Shown piece by piece: positions 34,784 to 43,888 of a DNA stretch of 64,000 nucleotides (the first letter of the stretch is position 1; every line of letters starts with the position of its first letter). The stretch is from Chitinophaga pinensis (GTDB lineage: Bacteria; Bacteroidota; Bacteroidia; NS11-12g; UBA955). Position numbers and translations under genes: made by a program. The notes beneath the pieces are model-generated. The model was not told the origin of the DNA and made no database searches. It saw only the letters and a program-made list of their open reading frames with translations. The DNA is taken from assembly GCA_945888525.1 (NCBI GenBank), contig CAMDAF010000002.1:1-64000 (forward strand), in the 5' to 3' direction.

Positions 34784-36025
34784 TTAATTTTTAATAAAAT
34801 TCGTTCTCAAAATTGTTGATCCATCTGTTAGAAGCAGCGAATAAATGCCTGCATTCAGACCCGTAATATTTATTTCTTGGCTGATGAAACTTGTGTTTAA
34901 AACCAAACGGCCTTGCAAATCAAAAATACGAACTTGTACCCTTTCTGAAATCGGATAATTGATGTTCAATTCGCTGTTTACAGGGTTTGGATATACAGTT
35001 AAACTTCCAATACTTTGCGTTGTTTCAATGCCAGTTTTTAAGCCATAAACATCTTTACAATCTTTATAATTTTCCATTGGCAAAACGCCACAGGCCCTGA
35101 AGCTAAAGGTCTTTGACAAATTTATCAAATGTGAGATGGCCTCCTTCTCTTGGCTTGTAATACTGTCTCTTTGGCTCCATTGGTCTGAAGGCAATAGCGT
35201 TACCGATGGATACATAGATTGACCCAATTCATTAACATGACCAAGACCTAATGAATGGCCTAACTCATGATAAAGCACGTATCGAAACTTGGTTTTCCCG
35301 GCTGGCGCTTTCCCAGTTCCAAAATACCAATCTTGTTTGTCAGACATTCTTAAACCTTGAGCGCTGATGCTGTAAAATGTTTCAGCTCCTAATATGCAAG
35401 AGGTCCACATACGCTCATTATATCCAACAGCCCCTAAGCTCGGATCAGGTCCAATTAAATGTATTGTATCACTCAAAGAGATATTAGCACTTGAAGGAAA
35501 AGGTGCTAAAATATAATTTGCCCCGGTCTTACATCTAAATTCTGCAAACACATCTTCTATCGCTTTTTTAGCCAATGGATTGTTCCAATATGTGGTATGT
35601 ATGTACCAGGTATATCCACCCCTCTTGTTGTTGTTCGTTAGATAATCGTACACCAAAGGATTGGCAGATCTATAACCTAAGTTTGCCATCACATGCAAGG
35701 TGTCTACCGAATAATAATCTGTTCCATTGACATTTACTTTTAGCTTTCCTGAAAATGCTATCGGCATTTCAAGTTCAATTTTTGTGTCTGACCACGACAG
35801 GTACTTAAAAGATTTGGAGGTATTGGCATCTGAATATTGGCCAGACTCTTGAAAAAAAGACACATAACTGTTCGATTGACTGGTTCCAAAACCCTTGCCC
35901 ACTATGCTTAATTTTTTACCCATTCCGCCAATAATATTGCTTGGTGTAAAGGAATTAACCTGGGCGGTTAAGCCCATTACAATACTTGAAGCTAAAAGAA
36001 AAACCATCTTTTTAAAATACATCAT
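34784..36025 (-). CDS. Secreted metzincin protease with IPT/TIG domain and T9SS sorting domain
   Basis: The 413-aa product has a signal peptide, an IPT/TIG-like Ig domain near the N-terminus (FTPSNIIGGMGKKLSIVGKGFG), a catalytic domain with HELGHSLGLGHVN (HExxHxxGxxH, near residue 250) and a following Met-turn (QSMYPSV). A C-terminal T9SS type A sorting domain (LTVYPNPVNSELNI ... NAGIYSLLLTDG) follows. It should be a cell-surface or released zinc protease of matrixin-like type. It leads a run with pspC and 33778..34551. Confidence 0.88.
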   Translation of the reverse strand: MMYFKKMVFLLASSIVMGLTAQVNSFTPSNIIGGMGKKLSIVGKGFGTSQSNSYVSFFQESGQYSDANTSKSFKYLSWSDTKIELEMPIAFSGKLKVNVNGTDYYSVDTLHVMANLGYRSANPLVYDYLTNNNKRGGYTWYIHTTYWNNPLAKKAIEDVFAEFRCKTGANYILAPFPSSANISLSDTIHLIGPDPSLGAVGYNERMWTSCILGAETFYSISAQGLRMSDKQDWYFGTGKAPAGKTKFRYVLYHELGHSLGLGHVNELGQSMYPSVTLLPSDQWSQRDSITSQEKEAISHLINLSKTFSFRACGVLPMENYKDCKDVYGLKTGIETTQSIGSLTVYPNPVNSELNINYPISERVQVRIFDLQGRLVLNTSFISQEINITGLNAGIYSLLLTDGSTILRTNFIKN

Positions 36026-36101
36026 ACTAATTAAAAACTTTACGAATATAGGGTGTATTATTATTTAATAACACAAAAGAAAGCAAATAATTACTGCCAG
36101 T

Positions 36102-37082
36102 CTATTTTACCAATCCAATTTTAAGCACCTCAAAATCGCTCGATTTAATGTTCAAGAGTTTTCTTAGATCATCATTGTCCCAACGCTCATCTGGAGCGCC
36201 TGAAATAAACATATCAGAACCAATATCAGCCAATACCAATCCATATTGTTTCATGGCTTTTAAAATGGCTTGATTAACCGGTGAATAGGAACTTATATCA
36301 AAGGATGCTTTTAAACGCATACGGGCGCCCATAGGCAGCGACTTGCCCAACAAACCTGTACCACTTACCTTGTGGCTTGCAGGCGCTGTGTAACCACTGT
36401 ATACATGTGCTCTGCTAAGTGTAAACCGGATGGCATGGTCTATGGTTCCACTAAAGGCTTCATCATAACGCACCAAATAAGGCAATATAGCCATACCCGA
36501 AGCATCGGCAGAAGTCCAGCCTTCGGTTCTGTATGTATTCTTTGTCAAGTCAAATACAGCGCCGCAAGAAGCCGACCAACCCAAACCTGAATTTTTACTT
36601 GCATTGTACAACTCGTACAACTTCTTGTTTTCTATATCACAAATCAACACATGGCTATCGCCATTGCCATTGCCTTCAATTTGTGCATTATCAGGAACTG
36701 GAAATGGACCCGCATCGCTCTCATTGCCATAATTGCCATCATAACTGTTTGCTCTATAGGTAATAGACACTTTTGCTTGACTGCCGCACACCAATGAAAA
36801 TGGAATACCTATTGGCGCATTGTTGTACAAACCGCTTCCAAAATCTGAATGAATTCCAAATACCCCAATTGCCGAAATTATCCTTGCAGAATTCGAGTCA
36901 ATTGGATAAGATGAAATATCGGTATTCAAGGGGTGACTGGGCAAAAACATTTTAAAAGCTTCTAATTTGCTTCTATCCTGAGCGCCTTCACAAACACTGG
37001 AATTATTGCCACTTGAATCTTTCTTTTTGCAAGCTGTAAAAACAGTGGCAAGTAAAATAAAATACAGTAAGGTCTTTTTCAT
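36102..37082 (-). CDS. Conserved lipoprotein of unknown function
   Basis: The 326-aa product has a signal peptide with lipobox (LLATVFTACKKK). Conserved-looking blocks include FLPSHPLNTDISSYPID, SDFGSGLYNNAPIGIPF, GDSHVLICDIENKKLYELYNA, GWTSADASGMAILPYLVRYDE and ISGAPDERWDND. I recognise these as a family found in several phyla whose function I do not know. It is probably anchored in the envelope and may be an enzyme, given the invariant-looking Asp, His and Trp residues. Confidence 0.78.
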   Translation of the reverse strand: MKKTLLYFILLATVFTACKKKDSSGNNSSVCEGAQDRSKLEAFKMFLPSHPLNTDISSYPIDSNSARIISAIGVFGIHSDFGSGLYNNAPIGIPFSLVCGSQAKVSITYRANSYDGNYGNESDAGPFPVPDNAQIEGNGNGDSHVLICDIENKKLYELYNASKNSGLGWSASCGAVFDLTKNTYRTEGWTSADASGMAILPYLVRYDEAFSGTIDHAIRFTLSRAHVYSGYTAPASHKVSGTGLLGKSLPMGARMRLKASFDISSYSPVNQAILKAMKQYGLVLADIGSDMFISGAPDERWDNDDLRKLLNIKSSDFEVLKIGLVK

Positions 37083-37162
37083 AAGTAGATCAAAGATAGA
37101 AAATAATTTCAGTAAACAAAGATTGGAAGGATGATGGTCAAATTAATGCTTTGCTAAAAACA

Positions 37163-37188
37163 AAAAGCTCGACTTAATTCGAGCTTTT
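37163..37188 (-). terminator. Terminator after 37213..37647 gene
   Basis: AAAAGCTCGA and TCGAGCTTTT form a 10-bp stem with a 6-nt loop, placed just downstream of the minus-strand gene ending at 37213. Confidence 0.75.
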
Positions 37189-37212
37189 GAAAATTCTAAT
37201 TACTGATTTCTT

Positions 37213-37647
37213 TTACAATTTCCCAATTTCTTTCATTGCAGCATAAGTTTTGAAAAATGGCTTTACCAGTCCTTCATTTGCAGGGGCATACAATGATGTA
37301 AAAAATTGATCCATTAAAGTTTGATTTCCCATTGGAACACCATACCAATAGGTTGCTGGTCCAAACAAAAACTTAGCAAATATTTTAACTATATAGCCAA
37401 CTTCTGTGGTGTCTTGCCCACTTACTTTTAATAAGGTCTTGTATTCAAATGAATAAATTCCGACGATTTGACTATAAGTTTTTCCAATAGCGTATCCAGT
37501 CTTTAAATCCAAACCAGATTCAACAGCAACTTTATAACCTTTACTCATGTATAAATATTCCTCTTCTGTTGTCATACCTTTGTTGTACTTGCCATAAGAC
37601 AAGTTAATAAAACAAAAGAAGGAAAAGAAGACAGCAAATTGTTTCAT
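37213..37647 (-). CDS. Small exported hypothetical protein
   Basis: The 144-aa product has a signal peptide (FAVFFSFFCFINLSYG) and a mostly helical mature part with few charges. No family recognised. It lies 21 nt behind the outer-membrane beta-barrel gene 37669..38379 in the same orientation and is followed by a terminator, so the two form a likely two-gene operon. A partner role for the barrel protein is only a guess. Confidence 0.68.
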   Translation of the reverse strand: MKQFAVFFSFFCFINLSYGKYNKGMTTEEEYLYMSKGYKVAVESGLDLKTGYAIGKTYSQIVGIYSFEYKTLLKVSGQDTTEVGYIVKIFAKFLFGPATYWYGVPMGNQTLMDQFFTSLYAPANEGLVKPFFKTYAAMKEIGKL

Positions 37648-37668
37648 GGTTTTAATAAAGTTTATTAA

Positions 37669-38379
37669 TTATTTATGTTTTAAAATGTAACGAGCGCCTA
37701 TACTATAAGAGTAAAACCCCATTGATTGATTGTATGTATTTTGGGTTTTATCAAATAACTGGCCATTAAGTTTTGTTGTTAATGTATGTTCTGCCTCGTA
37801 GGAGCCAGTTTGCCAGAACATTTTTATAAAGTAACTTAATTGAGATTCTGTAGATTTCCTAAAAGTTAAATCCAAACCAAAGTTTAAATTAAATGCTGAA
37901 GAGGCTTTAACAGTCTCATTTAGTGTAATTGAATTACCTGGAAATAGATATTTAGCATCTAAACTTGTCGCCCTGCTAAAACTTGTCCCAGCTCCAACTT
38001 TAGGAATAAAACTAACTTTACTGTTTTTGTTTATGATGTACAAAAAACCGTAATTGATAGATTTTATGTTATACCTAAATCCTGAATAGCTGCTCCTGGT
38101 TAAATCTGGCTCATCCGTAGAAGTGTAATTATCTGCATCAAAATCAAAACTTTGGTTCGAGAAGGTAAAAAATCCACCAAAGTTGTTCTTATGAGATACA
38201 TAATCATAATTGACTGTATAAGCTAAACCACCCAATGCATAACCCGTTGAACTATCACCTTGCTTGGCAAACTTGCCCAATGGCTTATTAACTCCCACGG
38301 TGAAACCTAACATGTGCGTTACCTGAGCTTTTATATTTGAGCTAAGGAGTAAAATTAGGATTACAATTGTTTTTTTCAT
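37669..38379 (-). CDS. Outer-membrane beta-barrel protein
   Basis: The 236-aa product has a signal peptide (ending SNIKAQ), alternating hydrophobic beta strands rich in Tyr/Phe/Gly and a C-terminal strand (YSIGARYILKHK), the pattern of small outer-membrane barrels. A perfect promoter (TTTG-N19-TAAATTTG) lies upstream. The divergent neighbour is an XRE-type regulator, which may control it. Confidence 0.78.
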   Translation of the reverse strand: MKKTIVILILLLSSNIKAQVTHMLGFTVGVNKPLGKFAKQGDSSTGYALGGLAYTVNYDYVSHKNNFGGFFTFSNQSFDFDADNYTSTDEPDLTRSSYSGFRYNIKSINYGFLYIINKNSKVSFIPKVGAGTSFSRATSLDAKYLFPGNSITLNETVKASSAFNLNFGLDLTFRKSTESQLSYFIKMFWQTGSYEAEHTLTTKLNGQLFDKTQNTYNQSMGFYSYSIGARYILKHK

Positions 38380-38399
38380 GTTTAATTGAATTATATCTA

Positions 38400-38430
38400 C
38401 AAATTTACTTTTTATTCCTTTATTATCAAA
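38400..38430 (-). promoter_or_regulatory. Consensus promoter of beta-barrel gene
   Basis: Minus-strand TTTG (38427-38430), 19 nt, then TAAATTTG (38400-38407) match the Bacteroidota promoter exactly and point at the gene starting at 38379. Confidence 0.75.
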
Positions 38431-38454
38431 ATAATAATTAATTTGTTAATTAAT

Positions 38455-38469
38455 TTGACAAAATGTCAA
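38455..38469. promoter_or_regulatory. Palindromic operator candidate TTGACA-AAA-TGTCAA
   Basis: A perfect 6-bp inverted repeat with a 3-nt centre lies at the 5' end of the XRE regulator gene and covers the track's ATG at 38463 and the end of a TTAATTTG promoter-like box. Dimeric HTH regulators bind such sites, so autoregulation is inferred. Confidence 0.5.
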
Positions 38470-38495
38470 TATTTAATTGTTTCTTTTTGTGGTTG

Positions 38496-38846
38496 ATGCA
38501 TTTAGGAAACCATATAAAGTTTTTAAGGACCCTTAAAGGTATTACCCAGCAAGAACTTGCCGAGGCAATTAATAAAACAAGGCCTCTAATTTCCTCAATT
38601 GAACAAACTGGAAATGTCAATGAATTGACCTTGCGTAAAATTTGTGATGTACTTGAAGTTGATATGCAAGACCTCCTTCAAAAAACCAGCGACCCTTCTG
38701 CCCAATATACACCGCTGAAAAAAGCGAATGACGAAGTTCTTTCCGAAAATAAAACCCTAAAAGAGGAAAACAAAAGACTTAAAGAACTTGTAGATTCCCA
38801 GCGTGAAATTATTGAGTTGCTCAAAGAGAAATACAAAAGCAAGTAA
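38496..38846 (+). CDS. XRE-family HTH regulator with C-terminal coiled coil
   Basis: The product is 116 aa from the ATG at 38496 (MHLGNHIKFLR); the track start at 38463 adds 11 hydrophobic residues untypical of the family and lies within a palindrome. Residues 5-60 form a Cro/C1 helix-turn-helix (GITQQELAEAINKTRPLISSIEQ). The C-terminus from about residue 75 is a Leu/Lys/Glu coiled coil, probably for dimerisation. Divergent from the beta-barrel gene, it may regulate that gene and itself. A strong terminator follows. Confidence 0.83.
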   Translation: MHLGNHIKFLRTLKGITQQELAEAINKTRPLISSIEQTGNVNELTLRKICDVLEVDMQDLLQKTSDPSAQYTPLKKANDEVLSENKTLKEENKRLKELVDSQREIIELLKEKYKSK

Positions 38847-38872
38847 TTTAATTTTAAAAAATATTGACCCAC

Positions 38873-38905
38873 AAAAAAAGGCTTGATTTTCATCAAGCCT
38901 TTTTT
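38873..38905. terminator. Bidirectional terminator
   Basis: GGCTTGAT and ATCAAGCC form the stem core, extended by A and T runs on both sides, with loop TTTC. It ends the XRE transcript and, on the other strand, would have ended the katG whose stub lies at 38921. Confidence 0.85.
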
Positions 38906-38920
38906 AATTAATATTTACTC

Positions 38921-39025
<105 letters not shown>

Positions 39026-39028
39026 TTA

Positions 39029-39215
39029 TAGACCAATCATCAATTCTTTCAATTCAGTATTGATAAAATTTATATTACTATGGTTTATTATAGAATTAAG
39101 GTATATAAGACTTTTTTCAAAAGCAAAGTTCTAAAGCAAAGGTTGTCTCGTCATGAAAAGAGTTAACATATCTTAGATCTCAAAAACAAGTATTTTTTGA
39201 CAAAAAAAGGACAAA
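39029..39215. other. Gene-free stretch upstream of katG stub
   Basis: These AT-rich bases lie between the katG stub and the PhoX terminator. I see no ORF, no RNA fold and no recognisable katG sequence; it may be scar from the deletion. Confidence 0.4.
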
Positions 39216-39247
39216 AAAAAGGCGACTGGGAAACCAGTCGCCTTTTT
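39216..39247 (-). terminator. Terminator of the PhoX-type gene
   Basis: AAAAAGGCGACTGG and CCAGTCGCCTTTTT form a 14-bp stem closed by a GAAA tetraloop, followed by T on either strand; it lies 12 bp beyond the minus-strand stop. Confidence 0.88.
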
Positions 39248-39259
39248 AAATAAATTTTA

Positions 39260-42200
39260 TTACAGATGGCTAATTTGATAAGAAACAACAGCCTTACCGT
39301 TACTTACTTTCAATGTATAAATTCCAGCCGATAGATTACTCAAATCAATTGAAATCACTTTATTCTCCTCTTTCATACCCACAATAAGCGACTTTCCATT
39401 TATATCAATTAATTCGTATTGCAAGCCTTCGATGGCATCAATTACAAGGTAATTTTCAGTTGGATTTGGATACACACTCAAACCTGGTATTAGCGTTAAT
39501 TTATCAATCGAAGTAGTTCCTAAGGAAACGGTAATTTGTTCATTGCTGCTTACGCACTGTGAACTTGCAGATTCGATAACATTAACAGCTCCTGATGAGA
39601 AAGAACCCCACTTTACACCTATTGTACTGGTAACACCTCCTGAAACTTGAGTTCCATTTGTAACTGACCAATTATATAAACTACCTGGGTTATTCTGCAC
39701 TGAATACGTTTGAACAGATTGTTGATTAGCGGCGATTGGACCTAAAATTACCGGTTTTGTAATGGTAGTTGGATTAAAGTTTTCTTTACGGGCTATTACA
39801 ATTAAATGACTTTTATTGAATAGAACAGATGTTCCTTTAACATCCTTTTGTGTAGTTGTGGATGCTGCAGGTTCTTGAATCGATAAGAACATGTATTTAA
39901 AATCTGGTGTAAAAGTCATACCTGTTGGTTCAGAACCAGTAGGCGTAGTCATAAACAACTCTACCTTCGGAGCTGCTTGGGTGTGATCTGGTCTTACCAA
40001 CCAAATAAAGTTTTTGCCACCATCTTGCAATACCCATAAATTTCCTTTGTCATCAAAAGTCAAATTATCATTACCACCGCCCCATTCTTCGGCAATAACT
40101 CCTGAACCAAAATTTATCGGATAAGTTTCTCCACCTACAAATGTTTTAAAGTTAGAAACTGTAGCTCCATCATCTTTAAAACTATAAGTACGTCCAACGC
40201 CTTTTGCTGCAAAGTAAATTTGACCATTAATTGGGCTTATTTCTACATCCTCTACACCATTAAATGCGGTTGCACCTGCATTTTTAGCTAACGTCTTGGT
40301 GTTATTTCTATCAGATTTAGTTGAATTTGCTAGAACTACCCAAGTTCCGGTAGTTCCGGTAGGATCGCCATTGGCATCCAACGTGTTGTTCAACTTTAGA
40401 ACATATAAAGTACCTGAAGATAAATCAGTCTTTTTAGATGCAATAAATTTATAGACGTTACCATCTGGCTCATCTTCGCCATAATATGAAGTAATACTAT
40501 CTTGTTTAAAAACAATGTTTTCATGACTCATGCGACCCATCGCCCACAATTTTTCTTGTTTTCCGTTGCCATATTCCTTCACTTTTCTTGTCTTAGGATC
40601 AATTTCTATATTCCATCCAATGTCTTGATAGCCATCTGCATTCACATCGCCAACAGGCGCATCCTCCTCGCAGGTAACTGTTGTACCCCAAGGTGTAATT
40701 CCACCTGAACAATTACTTGCTGTTTTAACTAAGTCGCCACCAAAACTAACTGGCAATACTGAATCAAGCACCCAAGTTCCGCTTGAGCAATTGTAATGCA
40801 CATCTAAAATGGATACACCTCCTGGATTCTTTTCGTGGTTGAGCGCCACAAAACCATTTTTGCTGCTACCACCAATTGGGCTATAACCTGTAAAATCAAA
40901 ATTGCTTGGAACTATTCCTCCCTTACTGTATGCATCACCTGTTTTTAAAATGGCTTGAAAACGGTGTGTTGCAGGAATACCAATGGTGTCATATTGCTCA
41001 ATTGGCATTACAGATGTAAAACAAGAAATATGACTATTTCCACCTATGCAAGCTAGGGCAGGTGCATTGGCCTTATATTTTCGGTTATTCAATGCAAGAT
41101 CGAACAACAAATCGGAACTTAAACTGTCATATTGGTGAACTTCTACGGCAATAACATTGGTATCCGCTTTCAATACAGTTTTTGGCAAATAATACAACCA
41201 ATAAACTCTCTCTTGAGGTGCATCAACATTCTTATTTGCTTTTGTTCTAGAAAGTACTGTTCCTGTATTTAAATTTTTTCTTACTACTTCTGTTCCATTT
41301 ATATAGACAACTGCGCCATCATCACACATTAATTGTAATTCAATGGTGTCAGTCACGCTAGACAAATTAGAAACGATTATAGGTTTGCGGAAATAATTTG
41401 TTATAAATCTATTATTGGCAATACCTTGGTTAATATCGGTACCAGTGAATCCTAGTTCACCAAATCCCAATGGACCTTTTCCAAAACTCCATGTTGTGTC
41501 TTTTTTATAAATACTGTTTTTCCAAGTAGATCCTAAATTAAAACCACTATCAGAATATAACCAATTAGATTTTTTAGTTATTGGATAAGTAGTCAAAGGG
41601 ATTCTTGGTTTTTGCACTGGTCCGTTATCACCCATTAAATAATCAATAACTAAAAGTGGTGCCTTTGGTGCATCACCATCATATGATTCTACTTCGCGTG
41701 TACCTGTTCCATTTAAGAAAAAGGCCATAGAATTTCCACTTTTCCAACCTGACCTGTTAACCAAGTTTTCTATAATTGGTTTTAAATTACTTGTTCTTTG
41801 ATCTGCTGTGGCCGCACCTACAGTTGACCAAGAAGTTCCAGAAACACTCCAAATAACTGAATCTTGTGTCTTGGCTCTGCTTGTAATGTTGTAGGCAGAA
41901 GCAGGTTTAAAAATTGAAGGCGTATCATTCGCCTCACCTTTGATAGTTATTATACAAGGATTTGCGTTTTTATTGATTGCATCTACTGTAAATTGAATGT
42001 ATGCATTCTTTATGATTGCCCCTTGAGGTAAATTAATATTATTGAAACGAATCCCTACAGTTTGAGGATCATTGCCAGTAGATTCGGTTCCTAGTTCTAA
42101 ATCTGAACTTCCTGGATCTAAACTTCCTACAGTTTTTGCTTGGGTTTGACCAGCCTTAGCAGGTGTCCACTCTTCTTGATCATCATCTGCAGCATTCACT

Positions 42201-43468
42201 CGAACAGACATGGTGCTTGATGGAATATATTCAATAACAAGCAATGGGGCTTTCGGAGCATCACCATCATATGATTCTACCTCTCTAGTTCCTGTACCAT
42301 ACATATTAAATGCCAATGGATTGCCAGACTTCCAACCATTTCTCGTGATTAGAGATTGTACAAGGGTTTTTAAATTTGATGTTCTTTGTTCAGCTGTTGC
42401 TGCACCAACTGTGCTCCAAGAATTTCCAGACACAGCCCAAGTTACTGAATCTGTTGTTTTTGACCTTGAAGTAATATTGTAAGCACTTGCAGGATTATAC
42501 ATAATAGCACTATCACTTGCCTCACCTTTGATAATAATATTACAAGGACTGTTATTCTTACCAATGGCATCAACCGTAAATTGAATATAAGCATTGGTGA
42601 TTAATGAACCTTTAGGAATGTTAATGTTGTTAAAACGCATTCCAACCATTTGAGGATCATTACCAGATGCCTCAGCGCCAAATTCTAAATCAGAACTACC
42701 TGGATCAAGACTTCCTACTGTTTTTGCTTGTGTTTGACCAGATTTAGCAGGCAACCATTCCTCTTGATCATCATCAGCTGCATTAATTCTACTTGCTAAA
42801 GTTTTTGGTTCAATGTAATTGATTACCAACATAGCAGCCTTAGGCGCATCCCCATCATAAGATTCTACCTCACGGGTACCTGTTCCATACATTAAAAAAG
42901 TTAATGGATTTCCAGATTTCCAACCACCCCTGTTCATTATTTGTTCTATTAATAATTTGATATTAGGTGTTCTTTGCTCTGTAGATGCAGCTCCAACGGT
43001 AGCCCAACTTGCACCTGAAACATTCCAAACAATTGAGTCGCTCGTTTTTGAACGAGTTGAAATATTGTAAGGAACAGCAGTGTTAAACATCAAAGAACTA
43101 TCAATCGCCTCTCCTTTGATAAATACTCTACAAGGATCGTTATTTTTTCCAACTGCATCCACTGTAAATTGTATGTAGGCACTTAGAATAATTGAACCTT
43201 TAGGAATATTGATATTGGTAAATCTTAATCCAACGATCTGAGGATCATTTCCAGAGGCTTCGGTTCCGAATTCTAAATCAGAGCTTCCTGGATCAAGACT
43301 TCCAATAGTTTTTGATTGAGTTTGACCTGACTTAGCTGGCAACCATTCCTCTTGGTCGTCATCAGCTGCGCTGATTCTAACATTGAGCGTCTTTTGACCA
43401 AATAAATTTGGTGTTATCACAAATGCCATAATAAATATGACAGTGATGAATAAATTTTTTAATTTCAT
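39260..43468 (-). CDS. Large secreted PhoX-type protein with three 196-aa repeats and T9SS domain
   Basis: The 1402-aa product has a signal peptide (ending NLFGQ). Residues about 32-611 are three near-identical beta domains of 196 aa (blocks DDDQEEWLPAKSGQTQ, SGNDPQ-VG-RF, GTGTREVESYDGDAPKA). A further beta domain (residues about 640-800) has CDDGAVVYINGTEVVRKN and VIAVEVHQYDSLSSD. A PhoX/DUF839-like beta-propeller (about 820-1270) has GGITPWGTTVTCEEDAP, EDEPDGNVYKFI and EPTGMTFTPDF. A T9SS type A domain ends it (LSVYPNPTENYLVID). A secreted phosphatase is plausible; activity is not proven. Confidence 0.9.
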   Translation of the reverse strand: MKLKNLFITVIFIMAFVITPNLFGQKTLNVRISAADDDQEEWLPAKSGQTQSKTIGSLDPGSSDLEFGTEASGNDPQIVGLRFTNINIPKGSIILSAYIQFTVDAVGKNNDPCRVFIKGEAIDSSLMFNTAVPYNISTRSKTSDSIVWNVSGASWATVGAASTEQRTPNIKLLIEQIMNRGGWKSGNPLTFLMYGTGTREVESYDGDAPKAAMLVINYIEPKTLASRINAADDDQEEWLPAKSGQTQAKTVGSLDPGSSDLEFGAEASGNDPQMVGMRFNNINIPKGSLITNAYIQFTVDAIGKNNSPCNIIIKGEASDSAIMYNPASAYNITSRSKTTDSVTWAVSGNSWSTVGAATAEQRTSNLKTLVQSLITRNGWKSGNPLAFNMYGTGTREVESYDGDAPKAPLLVIEYIPSSTMSVRVNAADDDQEEWTPAKAGQTQAKTVGSLDPGSSDLELGTESTGNDPQTVGIRFNNINLPQGAIIKNAYIQFTVDAINKNANPCIITIKGEANDTPSIFKPASAYNITSRAKTQDSVIWSVSGTSWSTVGAATADQRTSNLKPIIENLVNRSGWKSGNSMAFFLNGTGTREVESYDGDAPKAPLLVIDYLMGDNGPVQKPRIPLTTYPITKKSNWLYSDSGFNLGSTWKNSIYKKDTTWSFGKGPLGFGELGFTGTDINQGIANNRFITNYFRKPIIVSNLSSVTDTIELQLMCDDGAVVYINGTEVVRKNLNTGTVLSRTKANKNVDAPQERVYWLYYLPKTVLKADTNVIAVEVHQYDSLSSDLLFDLALNNRKYKANAPALACIGGNSHISCFTSVMPIEQYDTIGIPATHRFQAILKTGDAYSKGGIVPSNFDFTGYSPIGGSSKNGFVALNHEKNPGGVSILDVHYNCSSGTWVLDSVLPVSFGGDLVKTASNCSGGITPWGTTVTCEEDAPVGDVNADGYQDIGWNIEIDPKTRKVKEYGNGKQEKLWAMGRMSHENIVFKQDSITSYYGEDEPDGNVYKFIASKKTDLSSGTLYVLKLNNTLDANGDPTGTTGTWVVLANSTKSDRNNTKTLAKNAGATAFNGVEDVEISPINGQIYFAAKGVGRTYSFKDDGATVSNFKTFVGGETYPINFGSGVIAEEWGGGNDNLTFDDKGNLWVLQDGGKNFIWLVRPDHTQAAPKVELFMTTPTGSEPTGMTFTPDFKYMFLSIQEPAASTTTQKDVKGTSVLFNKSHLIVIARKENFNPTTITKPVILGPIAANQQSVQTYSVQNNPGSLYNWSVTNGTQVSGGVTSTIGVKWGSFSSGAVNVIESASSQCVSSNEQITVSLGTTSIDKLTLIPGLSVYPNPTENYLVIDAIEGLQYELIDINGKSLIVGMKEENKVISIDLSNLSAGIYTLKVSNGKAVVSYQISHL
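41636..43375 (-). repeat. Three tandem 588-bp repeats within the PhoX-type gene
   Basis: The units begin at codons 32, 228 and 424 and are each 196 codons, the last slightly shorter. Long stretches are nearly identical, so the array arose by recent duplication and could vary in copy number or mis-assemble in short-read data. Confidence 0.9.
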
Positions 43469-43730
43469 TGCAATAATGTTTAATGCAGCAAAAAAAGGCT
43501 TGTATTGTGAAAACTATATGAATTTGAGATTAAATTTAATACATAATACAATTATAAAAAAACAATAAAATGTTATGGCAATGTTTTTAAAAACACAAAC
43601 TATTAACTTTAAAAATTAAAATTGATTGAAATAGAATAAATGTGACGACCTATGCTAAAAGAATATTGGGTCACTTTTTAGGTCCTAGAAAAAGCCAGAA
43701 TTTTGAGAAATTTAAATTCGGAGGGACACA

Positions 43731-43760
43731 AAAAAACCCAACATTTTATTGTTGGGCTTT
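43731..43760 (-). terminator. Terminator after tRNA-Asp
   Basis: On the minus strand AAAGCCCAACA pairs with TGTTGGGTTT and is followed by T, directly behind tRNA-Asp. Confidence 0.75.
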
Positions 43761-43762
43761 TG

Positions 43763-43836
43763 CGGTGTGGACGGGACTCGAACCCGCGACCCCTGCCGTG
43801 ACAGGGCAGTATTCTAACCAGCTGAACTACCACACC
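43763..43836 (-). tRNA. tRNA-Asp (anticodon GTC)
   Basis: The minus strand folds into a 74-nt cloverleaf: acceptor GGTGTGG/CCACACC, D-arm GTTC/GAAT region with TTCAGCTGGTTAGAA, anticodon loop CTGTCAC (GTC, Asp), T-arm CGGG/CCCG with TTCGAGT. The promoter upstream is near-consensus. The ORF track entry 43642..43962 that covers it is not a gene. Confidence 0.96.
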
Positions 43837-43855
43837 GTTCTGGTTTTGAGGAGTG

Positions 43856-43885
43856 CAAAGATAAATGAATTTATATTAAAACAAA
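43856..43885 (-). promoter_or_regulatory. Promoter of tRNA-Asp (TTTG-N18-TATCTTTG)
   Basis: Minus-strand TTTG and TATCTTTG are 18 nt apart. The sequence after the -7 box, CACTCCT, equals that behind the tRNA-Asn promoter. It lies at the end of the upstream aroF coding region and overlaps it slightly. Confidence 0.7.
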
Positions 43886-43888
43886 AAA

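Noticed and set aside
41636-43375. Possible CRISPR or mobile repeat array
   Set aside because: The 588-bp periodicity is in frame and codes for repeated protein domains in the PhoX-type gene.
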